Source of the DNA: Gammaproteobacteria bacterium UBA2168
GTDB lineage: Bacteria; Pseudomonadota; Gammaproteobacteria; Pseudomonadales; Azotimanducaceae
Length of the DNA stretch: 8,683 bases
Direction: 5' to 3'
Assembly: GCA_002327525.1 (NCBI GenBank)
Contig: DCWG01000156.1
Span: 39,950-48,632, forward strand
The notes under the pieces are model-generated. The model ran no database searches. It was given only the letters and a program-made list of their open reading frames with translations, and was not told the DNA's origin. Position 1 is the first letter of the stretch. Each line of letters begins with the position of its first letter. A program made the translations under genes and the position numbers. Below, piece after piece: positions 1 to 6,791 of this stretch.

Positions 1-560
1 CCCGCCAGTAGCAGCGCGCGTGAATTCACCCACAGGCTGTGATGCGCCTCGTCGGTGAGCGCCACCGGGTTGTCAGGCGCAACGGCATCCAGAAAAGTAC
101 TGTTCTGCTCACCTTCGCCAAACACCGCACCAACCCAGTTACCTCCCACAATCCACTCACCAGCCTGTGCCCGATTCGCACATTCCGCCACCGCCGCGGT
201 GATGATCTGTCGGGATGCACCGGCGGGAAACCCGCAGCTGTTCTGCTCGAGTCCGGCGAACATGGGGTGCACGTGAGAGTCGTGCAGCCCCGGGAACACC
301 GCCTGCTGCTTCAGATCCAACACTTCTGTGCCATGTTCCACGAGCTTCTCCACAGCCGCGTTGCTACCGAGAGCGACGATGAGGCCGTCACGTACCGCCA
401 TGGCCTGCATCCAGCCGTCAGGCGTGTACACCTGAGCGTTCACCAACAGCAGATCCAGCCCGCCGTCTTCCGGTGCGGCGTGCGTGAGTGCAGCACAAAA
501 CCAGGAAACCCCCACGAGCATTCGCCGCACACTGGGGCGGGTATGAGATGTATCTCGCAT
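1..560 (-). CDS. Exported YtcJ-like amidohydrolase (family 3), N-terminal part, cut by window edge
   Basis: Reading leftwards from the ATG at 560 gives 186 codons without a stop before the window ends, so the C-terminus is missing. The first ~28 residues are a signal peptide: Arg-rich n-region, a hydrophobic stretch around MLVGVSWFCAAL, and a THA cleavage site. A small beta domain follows (LLLVNAQVYTPDGW, then AMAVRDGLIVALG). The strand-turn GLHDSHVHP carries the HxH metal pair at residues 96 and 98. DEAHHSLWVNSRAL near residues 170-183 matches the segment typical of YtcJ-type metal-dependent amidohydrolases (COG1574). Such enzymes usually exceed 500 residues, so about a third is visible. The substrate cannot be told. 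The ATG lies 2 nt after the stop of the upstream cyclase gene, so the two are probably cotranscribed and coupled. Met14 is an alternative start but would trim the basic n-region. Confidence 0.87.
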   Translation of the reverse strand, partial: MRDTSHTRPSVRRMLVGVSWFCAALTHAAPEDGGLDLLLVNAQVYTPDGWMQAMAVRDGLIVALGSNAAVEKLVEHGTEVLDLKQQAVFPGLHDSHVHPMFAGLEQNSCGFPAGASRQIITAAVAECANRAQAGEWIVGGNWVGAVFGEGEQNSTFLDAVAPDNPVALTDEAHHSLWVNSRALLLA

Positions 561-562
561 GA

Positions 563-1501
563 TCAGCGAATCGCCACCGGATTGATGACCGCCTGCACGG
601 CGCCTACGAAGCGCGGCTGCCCGAGTACGAACAGAAATTCACTTACGCCATCGGCCGCAAGACCCCGGGTGTCCATGTTCTCCAGGATATACACGCCGTT
701 TTTTGCCAGCAGTTCGGGGTGCACCGGGAAAGCCAGCGTCTCATCTTCCGATGGCAGCACCTCCACAGCCCACGAGTCGGATCCCACCGCCACCACACCG
801 AGACCCGCTAGATAACGGGCGCCATCTACACCGAGGCCCGGCTCTCCCGCCATGAAGGCCGCCGCGTCGTCATCCGCCACGTTGAGCCAGCCGGTATGGA
901 ACAGCACCACATCTCCCGATTCAATGGCCACGCCCTGTGCTTTCGCCGCCGCCTTGATCTCGGCGCTGTTAAATACAGTGCCTGCCGGAAGCACGGCTTT
1001 ACCCATGTGCCTGGCAATATCCAGCATTACGCCTCGCGTGACGATGGGCGGTAGTTCGTGAATGGAGAGCTTGGTGAGACCCGATGGCGTGACGAAGTCG
1101 CTCGCGCGATTGCCGTTATAGTAGACATGCTCGATACCCATGTGGCCGAGCCCGTCTATCTGACTGCCGATACCCATCCACAGGTTCATCAGGTCGTCAT
1201 TGCCGGTTGCGCGATTGGCGCCGAGCGGCGTACCCATGCCATCGTCGAGCTGCAGGATGGTCATGGAATAGGTACGCGGTGAGTACGCGGGCGATTCCCG
1301 TCCCGTCTCCACCCCGAGTCGGTACGTCTTGCCCTTGGTCACGAGCCTTGCCGCCTGCACCACTTTTTCATGCGACAGGTTGTTGATAGCGCCCAGCGTA
1401 TCCTCCGCACCGTATCTGGACGGATACCAGTCGTCGGCCTGCGCGAGACCAGATACCAAGGCGAAGACCGCGAGGCCCCCGCACAAACAGAATCTCATCA
1501 T
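563..1501 (-). CDS. Exported cyclase-family (KynB-like fold) metal-dependent hydrolase
   Basis: This 312-residue protein belongs to the cyclase/kynurenine formamidase family (PF04199), whose members hydrolyse amide, ester or lactone bonds with a bound metal. Residues 1-22 form a signal peptide ending AQA, so it probably acts in the periplasm. Recognisable family blocks are the start YGAEDTLGAINNLS, the metal-site region GSQIDGLGH (112-120), IVTRGVMLDIAR (153-164), GDVVLFHTGW (196-205) and the C-terminal HPELL...ILEN with His261 and Glu274. In classical KynB the metal motif is HxGTHxD; here the His positions are occupied by Gly110 and Gln114, while Asp116 and His120 remain. From memory, long cyclase-family members often vary in this way, so it may be a subfamily trait and not damage. 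It heads a two-gene operon with a YtcJ-like amidohydrolase, suggesting stepwise hydrolysis of a shared substrate, which is inference. Two adjacent ATGs exist; the first sits 7 nt from a strong Shine-Dalgarno. Confidence 0.9.
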   Translation of the reverse strand: MMRFCLCGGLAVFALVSGLAQADDWYPSRYGAEDTLGAINNLSHEKVVQAARLVTKGKTYRLGVETGRESPAYSPRTYSMTILQLDDGMGTPLGANRATGNDDLMNLWMGIGSQIDGLGHMGIEHVYYNGNRASDFVTPSGLTKLSIHELPPIVTRGVMLDIARHMGKAVLPAGTVFNSAEIKAAAKAQGVAIESGDVVLFHTGWLNVADDDAAAFMAGEPGLGVDGARYLAGLGVVAVGSDSWAVEVLPSEDETLAFPVHPELLAKNGVYILENMDTRGLAADGVSEFLFVLGQPRFVGAVQAVINPVAIR

Positions 1502-1508
1502 GGTTCTT

Positions 1509-1514
1509 CCTCCT
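1509..1514 (-). promoter_or_regulatory. Strong Shine-Dalgarno of the cyclase gene
   Basis: On the minus strand this reads AGGAGG inside AAGAGGAGGAAG, 7 nt before the ATG at 1501 and 10 nt before the second ATG at 1498. It is a near-perfect ribosome binding site and fixes the cyclase start. Further upstream on the same strand TATGCT (1529-1534) could be a -10 box, but no convincing -35 accompanies it. The whole divergent gap to the neighbouring pseudogene is only 76 bp. Confidence 0.75.
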
Positions 1515-1577
1515 CTTATTCAGCAGTGAGCATAGCTGTTCACGAGCGAGAATTTCACCCACACTTGGACCCACGAA

Positions 1578-2169
1578 TTGAGAACGCGAGAATCGACCTC
1601 GGCCGACAGCAACCCTACCCGATCGGAACTGATCGCCCGTGCACGGGATATCGCCCCCATTCTCGAACGAACCGCGGCAGACCCAGAGAGGCAGCGCACT
1701 CTGTGTTCCGAGGCCGTGACCGCGTTGCTCGATTCGGGCCTGACGGGCCTGTCGAGCCCGCTCGAGGTCGGCAGTTTCGATGCCGATTACGTGACTCAGG
1801 TCGACGTGATGATCGAACTCGCAAGGGCCGACATGTCCGGTTGCTGGACTATGATGATCGGAACGAGTGTCACGGCATTGCTGGCATGCGGCCTCCCTGA
1901 ACAAGGGTTGCTGGAAGTCTTCGATGGCTCGCGCCTGCCCGGCGAAAGCACCCCAGTTAACCGGCCGCGTTCGCGCCGTGTGTGCTCTTGCCACCGAGCA
2001 GTCATTCGACATCGGCAATCGGGCACTGCGCCAGACCGGTGCGGGCGCGGTGCTGGACAGTAACGTACTGCAGCGCATTCACCGCGACCTCAGGGTCTGG
2101 GCGCGGCACTTCATGATTTCCGGTATCTCCTACGAGCTGTGCAGACGCTCCCGACTCGATATCGTTTAA
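1578..2169 (+). pseudogene. Acyl-CoA dehydrogenase-fold gene with a large internal deletion and frame change
   Basis: Two pieces of one acyl-CoA dehydrogenase/flavin monooxygenase-like protein lie in different frames. From 1578 to about 1943, ELIARARDIAPILERTAAD...LLDSGLTGL...ARADMSGCW...EVFDGSRLP matches the N-terminal helical domain. From about 1957 to the TAA at 2167-2169, in the next frame, come LTGRVRAVCALATEQ, GAGAVLDSNVLQRIHRDL and MISGISYEL, which match the last helices of the C-terminal domain. Together about 190 residues remain of a usual ~390, so the flavin-binding beta-barrel and adjoining helices are lost, roughly 0.6 kb. The 5-bp sequence CCGGC flanks the join (1939-1943 and 1961-1965), which could reflect slippage. 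The start is doubtful: TTG at 1578 is the only usual start codon between the in-frame TAG at 1533 and the domain (CTG at 1536 is the other option), with no good ribosome site. Its stop overlaps the convergent PDZ gene. It cannot make a working enzyme. Confidence 0.83.
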
Positions 2170-3068
2170 CCGTCGCCCGCGCTATCCGCGGGATTTTCGT
2201 AGCTCATCTGACTACGAATGCCGAGCGGTCCGAGCGGGACGTACAAATCGAGCAACACACCATCACGATGAATAGTGACCGGCATGTCGTTCACGCTGTT
2301 GCTGTCTGCCGCGATGCTCATGATGTCCGAGGCCGAATAGATACGCTGCCCGTCCATGCCGATGAGCACGTCTCCCGAGCGTAAACCAATCCGTTGGGCA
2401 GGCGAATCCTGCAACACGTCGGTGACGACTACGCGATTAGGGCGACCCGATGCATACAGATACTGATCGTACGCATCGTTGCCGTACTCGCTCTCGATGA
2501 CCTCGCGGATGTCCGGCAGGTCCGACATCGCCTGGCGAAAATCTCGCGAACGTGCTTCTCCGTCACGCAATGCCTCAAACCGCAGGTTGAGACGCTCGAG
2601 CGTCAGGCGGTCCACAGTGGCAACGATGGTGGCAGCCTGTGTGGGCGCCATACCGGCTGCAACGAGGTTCGCCTGACTCACACCCCCGCGACGCGGTCCC
2701 CTGAACGTGGGTGCGGCGTTCTCTTCCCCGGCATCGCTTGCGTCGATTGCGGTATCTGCCAATTCATCGCCTATCGCGGGCGCGGTTCCGGTCTTATGCT
2801 CACGTTCGAGGCGTTGCATCTCCTCTTCCAGTTCACCGAGTGCCATATCCTGACTGTCGACTCTCATGAGCAGGCCCTGCAGGAGCATCTGCAGTTCCGG
2901 CGATGTCTCGCCGGACTGGGCGAGATGCTCGAGCAGATCCGCGGGGGGCGTTCTCGTCACTTCACCCGTTATCGGCTCGTCCTGCAGCCAGCTCGTTGTC
3001 AGCCAGCCCCCGGCGCCGAACGCCAGTGCACCGACGATGAGTAGTAACAGGACGTTGTTGCGGCTCAT
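2166..3068 (-). CDS. Membrane-anchored PDZ-domain protein
   Basis: This 300-residue protein starts with a single hydrophobic segment (about residues 5-22, VLLLLIVGALAFGAGGWL). That segment lacks a clear signal peptidase site, so it is probably an inner-membrane anchor with the rest in the periplasm. A charged heptad-like stretch (about 70-92, including ELEEEMQRLEREH) may form a coiled coil, followed by an acidic Ala-rich linker. A helical region (about 130-205) precedes a PDZ domain at about 212-279, with SPAQRIGLRSGDVLIGMDG as its hallmark. There is no protease domain, so this is not DegS or DegP; a scaffold or substrate-recognition role is inferred from the architecture. GspC also ends in PDZ, but no type II secretion genes are near. 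The ATG at 3068 has only a weak ribosome site (AGGGT). The gene stands alone, divergent from the amidohydrolase pair and converging with a pseudogene, whose stop codon it overlaps by 3 bp. Confidence 0.8.
   Translation of the reverse strand: MSRNNVLLLLIVGALAFGAGGWLTTSWLQDEPITGEVTRTPPADLLEHLAQSGETSPELQMLLQGLLMRVDSQDMALGELEEEMQRLEREHKTGTAPAIGDELADTAIDASDAGEENAAPTFRGPRRGGVSQANLVAAGMAPTQAATIVATVDRLTLERLNLRFEALRDGEARSRDFRQAMSDLPDIREVIESEYGNDAYDQYLYASGRPNRVVVTDVLQDSPAQRIGLRSGDVLIGMDGQRIYSASDIMSIAADSNSVNDMPVTIHRDGVLLDLYVPLGPLGIRSQMSYENPADSAGDG
2176..2197 (+). terminator. Possible intrinsic terminator for the acyl-CoA dehydrogenase remnant
   Basis: Seven bases after the pseudogene stop, CCCGCG (2176-2181) pairs perfectly with CGCGGG (2187-2192) across a 5-nt loop. 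The stem is followed by ATTTT. The stem is short and the T run is only four, and the site lies inside the 3' end of the opposite-strand PDZ gene, so coincidence is possible. Confidence 0.3.
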
Positions 3069-3257
3069 GGTGGCTTGAGACCCTGCGGCGAAAATGGTTT
3101 CACGTTCTCATTCTTTTATTCCTTCCACACTCATTTTATAACCGAAGACGACATGCCACATCACGCACGCTGCATCGCTTGAGACGGTTTCCGAGCGTAC
3201 ATATTCCCCGACACACATCGGTGCTATGGTATCATCCAACTTTCGGGGGGGCAGCAG
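3069..3257. promoter_or_regulatory. Divergent intergenic region between the PDZ gene and the amidohydrolase operon
   Basis: These 189 bp contain the promoters for both flanking genes and include an AT-rich stretch (about 3107-3140). For the plus strand, TGCTATGGT at 3222-3230 resembles an extended -10 element (TG, one base, then TATGGT) with no recognisable -35. A run of seven G (3245-3251) lies 6 nt before the ATG at 3258 and can serve as ribosome binding site. For the minus strand, TATAAA (rc of 3135-3140) is a possible -10. I see no clear operator palindrome or riboswitch. Confidence 0.35.
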
Positions 3258-4562
3258 ATGAAACTACCTGTATGCTCAGCCAGCGCAATTGTAGTGTTAC
3301 TGCTCTCAGCCTCTGTGTCGCATGCGCAAACCGATGTCTTTCGGGGCGCGCTGATCTATCCCGTGAGCAGCGCACCTATTGAAAACGGCGTACTGGTGGT
3401 GGACAACGGCATGATCACCGCGCTCGGCAGCGACGGGAGTGTTGAGATCCCGAAGGGTGCAACCGCACACGATGTGAGCGGCAAGGTGCTGATTCCAGGC
3501 ATGGTGGATACTCACTCCCACATCGGCTCGCCCCAGGGTGGCGACAGCAGTGCGCCGCTGGCACCGGAGACGCGCTCGCTGGATGCCATCGATATATTCA
3601 GCGACGCGTTCTGGCGTGCCCGTGCGGGAGGCATCACCACGCTGAACGTGATGCCGGGATCGCTCCATTTGATGAGCGGGCAGACCACCTATCTGAAACT
3701 GCGCGATGGCGGACGCCGTATCGAGGACTGGCTGTTCTGCACCGATGCCATCAATGACGTGTGCGGCAGCATGAAGATGGCCAACGGCACCAATTCCATC
3801 AAGGACAAGCCGTTTCCCGGTACGCGCTCGCGTTCGGCAGCTCTGCAGCGTGCGCTGTTCGTTGAGGGTCAGAACTATCTCGAAAAGCTGGCGAGGAACG
3901 ACGAGGACCAACCACCTTCGCGTGATCTGCGTTTGGAGGCAATCGCACAAGTGCTCGCCGGAGAGCGCCGCGTGCAGTTTCACTCCCACCGGCACAACGA
4001 CATTCTTACCGTATTGCGTCTGGCCAGGGAGTTCGATCTGGATCCCGTGATCCAGCACGGCACCGACGCCTGGAAGGTTGCCGGCGAACTCGCCGAAGCC
4101 AACATACCCGTATCTCTGACGTTCATCGAATCTCCAGGCGGCAAGGAGGAGGCCCTTGGCTGGAACATGCGCGCCGGCGTGATTCTCGCCGAGGCAGGCG
4201 TGGATGTGAGTTTCAACACGGACGACTACATCCTCGACTCGAGGCGCATGCTGCGCTACGGCGCGCTGAACGTGCGCTATGGCATGACACCCGCTAGAGC
4301 GTTGGAGGCACTGACCCTTGCCGGTGCCCGCGCCCTGCGCCTGGACGACCGGGTGGGCTCTCTCGAAACCGGCAAGGACGCCGACTTCGTTGTTCTCTCG
4401 GGTGATCCGTTCAGCACTTACACGAAAGTGCTCGAGACCTGGGTGGAAGGTAGGCGGATCTTCGATCGTGCAGATCCGGAGCACGAGAAGTACGCACTGG
4501 GAGGCTTCGATGTGTACAACGCCAACAGCCTGCACTCGCACGAGGTAGGGGGCACGCGATGA
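3258..4562 (+). CDS. Exported metal-dependent amidohydrolase (imidazolonepropionase-like), ligands intact
   Basis: This 434-residue protein has the composite amidohydrolase fold (PF01979, COG1228 type). Residues 1-23 are a signal peptide ending SHA, so it is probably periplasmic. A short beta domain (GALIYPVSSAPIENGVLVV, ITALGSDG) leads into GMVDTHSHIG with the HxH pair His86/His88. Other expected ligands are visible: Lys147 in MSGQTTYLKLR (candidate carboxylated lysine), His242/244/246 in FHSHRHNDI, His267 in VIQHGTDAW and Asp322 in FNTDDY. The C-terminus closes with LRLDDRVGSLETGKDADFVVLSGDPF, the usual return to the beta domain. Length and order are normal for a complete enzyme. The substrate is unknown; a cyclic amide or peptide-derived compound fits the family. 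It is followed with a 4-bp ATGA overlap by a ligand-depleted paralogue, so the two are probably made in fixed ratio and may form a complex, which is inference. Confidence 0.9.
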   Translation: MKLPVCSASAIVVLLLSASVSHAQTDVFRGALIYPVSSAPIENGVLVVDNGMITALGSDGSVEIPKGATAHDVSGKVLIPGMVDTHSHIGSPQGGDSSAPLAPETRSLDAIDIFSDAFWRARAGGITTLNVMPGSLHLMSGQTTYLKLRDGGRRIEDWLFCTDAINDVCGSMKMANGTNSIKDKPFPGTRSRSAALQRALFVEGQNYLEKLARNDEDQPPSRDLRLEAIAQVLAGERRVQFHSHRHNDILTVLRLAREFDLDPVIQHGTDAWKVAGELAEANIPVSLTFIESPGGKEEALGWNMRAGVILAEAGVDVSFNTDDYILDSRRMLRYGALNVRYGMTPARALEALTLAGARALRLDDRVGSLETGKDADFVVLSGDPFSTYTKVLETWVEGRRIFDRADPEHEKYALGGFDVYNANSLHSHEVGGTR

Positions 4563-5773
4563 GACGATTGACAGCGATTCTCCTCGCGCTCGCGATGAGT
4601 CCGTGCCTTTGGGCGGGTGACCTCGCCGTGCGCGGTGAGACCCTGTACACCATGGCGGGCGAGCCCATCCGCGACGGTGTGGTGCTCATTCGCGACGGCC
4701 GTATTCGCAAGGTAGGCCCGGCTTCCCGGGTGCACATCCCGGATGGTGTAACAACGCTGGAGGCAAAGGTGGTGACACCGGGGCTCGTGGACGCACACTC
4801 CACGGTTGGCCTCTCCGGCGTGTATGGCGCTCGTGCGGGACAGGTGCACGATCAGGACCAGCTCGAGAAGACCGAACCCGTACAGCCCATGCTCCGGCCG
4901 GTTGATGCCTACAACGCGAGCGATCCGTTGATCGAGTGGGTACGCCAGTTTGGTGTCACCACTCTGCATACGGGCCACGGTCCCGGTGCCGTGATCAGCG
5001 GACAGACGATGATTGTGAAGCCCCGGGGGCGTACGCCGGAGGACGCACTGGTGGAAGAAGCGACCGCGATTGCCATTACGCTGGGGCCATCGGTTTCGGC
5101 GAACTACGAAACACCTGGTACGCGTGCCAAATCCGTGGCAATGCTGCGCACGGCCCTCGTGGAGGCGCAGGCGTATCGCACCAAGCGCGATGACGACGAC
5201 AAACCCGCCGGACGCGACCTGAAACACGAGTCGCTCCTGCGGCTGCTGGACGGTGAGCTGAAAGCGATGATCACCGCTCATCGCGTCACCGACATCGCGG
5301 CGGCATTGCGGCTGAAGGAAGAGTTTGATCTCGATTTGATTCTCGACGGCGCCTCGGAGGCCTATCTGTTGACCGACGAGTTGTTGGAAGCGGCAGTTCC
5401 CGTGCTGCTGCACCCACCCATGATGCGGGCAGCGAGAGAGACGGAGAACGCCACCATCGAGAGCGGCCGTCTATTGGCTGAGGCCGGCGTGCCGTTTGCC
5501 ATTCAGACCGGTTTCGAGAGCTATGTGCCGAAGACCCGCATACTACTGTTTGAAGCTGCCATCGCCGCGGCGCACGGGCTCGGCCTGGAGCGAGCGCTGG
5601 AAGCCGTAACCATCGCGCCGGCGCGCATCCTGGAAGTCGATCACCGGGTGGGGTCGCTCGAGAAGGGCAAGGACGGCGACCTGGTGCTGTTCGACGGCGA
5701 CCCGTTCGAATACACCAGCCACGCGTGTACCGTGGTAATCGAGGGCGAGGTCGTGAGTGAGGAGTGCTGGTGA
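4559..5773 (+). CDS. Exported amidohydrolase paralogue with missing metal ligands (possible pseudoenzyme)
   Basis: This 404-residue protein aligns end to end with the preceding amidohydrolase and has its own signal peptide (residues 1-19, ending CLWA). It keeps the family outline: VVTPGLVDAHSTVG, VISGQTMIVKPRG, EFDLDLIL and VGSLEKGKDGDLVLFDGDPFEY. The ligand positions differ. The second His of HxH is Thr82 (His80 kept), the HSHRH stretch is TAHRV with only His241 kept, the next ligand His is replaced in LILDGASEAY (Gly264), and the catalytic Asp is Gly318 in IQTGFES. The lysine equivalent (Lys154) remains. It therefore probably cannot hold the normal binuclear site and may be a regulatory or structural partner, or use one metal differently. 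From memory, homologues with a DAH(S/T)xVGLSG motif occur, so the loss may be old and conserved. ATG at 4559 overlaps the upstream stop, with an AGGTAGGGGG ribosome site 6 nt before it. Confidence 0.87.
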   Translation: MRRLTAILLALAMSPCLWAGDLAVRGETLYTMAGEPIRDGVVLIRDGRIRKVGPASRVHIPDGVTTLEAKVVTPGLVDAHSTVGLSGVYGARAGQVHDQDQLEKTEPVQPMLRPVDAYNASDPLIEWVRQFGVTTLHTGHGPGAVISGQTMIVKPRGRTPEDALVEEATAIAITLGPSVSANYETPGTRAKSVAMLRTALVEAQAYRTKRDDDDKPAGRDLKHESLLRLLDGELKAMITAHRVTDIAAALRLKEEFDLDLILDGASEAYLLTDELLEAAVPVLLHPPMMRAARETENATIESGRLLAEAGVPFAIQTGFESYVPKTRILLFEAAIAAAHGLGLERALEAVTIAPARILEVDHRVGSLEKGKDGDLVLFDGDPFEYTSHACTVVIEGEVVSEECW

Positions 5774-5786
5774 CCTGATCCGGGAG

Positions 5787-5808
5787 AAAGCAGGTGTAAA
5801 GCAGGTGT
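5787..5808 (+). repeat. Perfect 11-bp tandem duplication at the start of the cyclase-like pseudogene
   Basis: AAAGCAGGTGT occurs twice head to tail (5787-5797 and 5798-5808). A Shine-Dalgarno-like GGGAG lies at 5782-5786. With a single copy it would sit 7 nt before the GTG start, an ideal spacing. With two copies the first GTG (5794-5796) is followed at once by TAA (5797-5799), and the GTG in the correct frame (5807) is 20 nt away from GGGAG. The duplication therefore looks like an initiation-damaging lesion in the downstream gene. Confidence 0.8.
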
Positions 5809-6784
5809 GGACATCGAAGAGATAACGCAGGAGCTGCTGAACCCAGGCATTGCATCCATACGTTTCAAGATTCGCTCTAACGTATTGGGAGAACCCTCCG
5901 ACTCTCCCGACATGCGGCACCTTTCAGAACGACATCGCCGCCTCATACCAGGCCCGCGCGCTGCTGCGGTGGCGGGACCGAGACGGCCGCATCACGCCCT
6001 ATCGCAACGCCTACGACAAGTGGCAGGGCGCACACTGGATGATGGCAGCGCTTGCCGACATTGGCTACCCGCCGGGTGACGACACCCTCGCCCCGCTCCA
6101 GAATCAGCTGCAAGATCAATGGCTTGCGCCCAACTACTACGACATATTCGAACTCAGGACTCGCGCCCGGGTATACAGCCGTGACGGTGTTCCGGTGATG
6201 CAGGGCCACCACCGCCGCTGCGACTCAGACTCGCTGACGAGCGCACCCATCAATTCGTCGAACGCCTGCTGCACTGGCAGTGGCCCGACGGCGTCTGGAA
6301 CTGCGACAAGAACCCCGACGCCCATCATTCCTCATTCATGGAGAGCATCCTGCCCCTGCGCGCCCTCGTGCTTGAGGCTCGAACCTACGACCATCGCGCT
6401 GCGAGAGAGGCCGCTGGCCGTGCGGCCGAGATTTTTCTGAAGCAGCACCTGTACCTGCGTCAGGCCGATGACACGCCGATCAGGCGGAAGTTCACCCTGC
6501 TGCACTACCCGCTGTACTGGTACTACGACTTCCTATATGGGCTGAAAGTGATGGCCGAGTGCAGTTACATCAGCAACGAGCGCTGTCACCCGGCACTGGA
6601 TCTGTTGGTGGACGAGCGCCTGCCCGGCGGCGGTTGGCCCGCCGAAAAACGCTATCACAAGCACGAACTGGAACCGAAGCACGGCAACGACTATCTCGAC
6701 TGGGGTGGCGCCGGCAAGCGCAGGATGAATACCTGGGCGAGCGCCGATGCGCTCTATGTGCTGCGTACAGCCACAATCGCCTGA
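5807..6784 (+). pseudogene. Broken squalene-cyclase/prenyltransferase-repeat-like gene with multiple lesions
   Basis: Three frame segments join into one protein of the alpha/alpha-barrel family related to terpenoid cyclases and prenyltransferase repeats. From GTG 5807: DIEEITQELLNPGIASIRFK...SPDMRHL. After one extra T in the run at 5922-5924 the frame becomes QNDIAASYQARALLRW, AYDKWQGAHWMMAALADIGY, YDIFELRTRARVYSRDG and HHRRCDS. Near 6225-6232 the frame shifts again, apparently with loss of about 10 residues, into LADERTHQFVERLLHWQWPDG. The last part has VWNCDKNPDAHHSSFMESILP, YPLYWYYDFLYGLKVMAE, LPGGGWPAE and a WGGAGKRRMNTW ending typical of the family, up to TGA 6782-6784. No DxDD catalytic motif of squalene-hopene cyclase is visible, so the activity of the intact form is unknown. 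An 11-bp duplication also spoils its initiation region. It lies 33 bp after the amidohydrolase pair on the same strand, probably once in that operon. Confidence 0.78.
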
Positions 6785-6791
6785 CAGCCAG

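Noticed and set aside
39..815. Long plus-strand open frame (258 codons)
   Set aside because: It lies antisense to the YtcJ-like and cyclase genes, which both have clear family motifs, signal peptides and start sites. Its translation is low-complexity and matches nothing I know.
1368..2078. Minus-strand open frame spanning the cyclase start and the acyl-CoA dehydrogenase remnant
   Set aside because: It crosses the well-supported cyclase start region in another frame and shows no recognisable domain.
1867..2169. A separate 100-residue gene starting at 1867
   Set aside because: Its first ~30 codons are out-of-frame translation of the N-terminal acyl-CoA dehydrogenase segment. Only the part after about 1957 resembles a protein family.
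3306..4541. Long minus-strand open frame (411 codons)
   Set aside because: It is the antisense of the first amidohydrolase. Long shadow frames are common in GC-rich genes, and its His/Arg/Val-rich translation shows no domain.
4543..4562. ATGA overlap as a programmed frameshift joining the two amidohydrolases
   Set aside because: The second gene has its own Shine-Dalgarno and its own signal peptide, so simple translational coupling is the better reading.
4418..5413. Minus-strand open frame (331 codons)
   Set aside because: It is antisense to both amidohydrolases, has no ribosome site or domain, and is explained by GC-rich codon structure.
6338..6784. A separate small gene starting at ATG 6338
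   Set aside because: The same frame continues upstream with family-like sequence (LADERTHQFVERLLHWQWPDG) and joins the earlier segments, so the ATG is internal to the broken cyclase-like gene.
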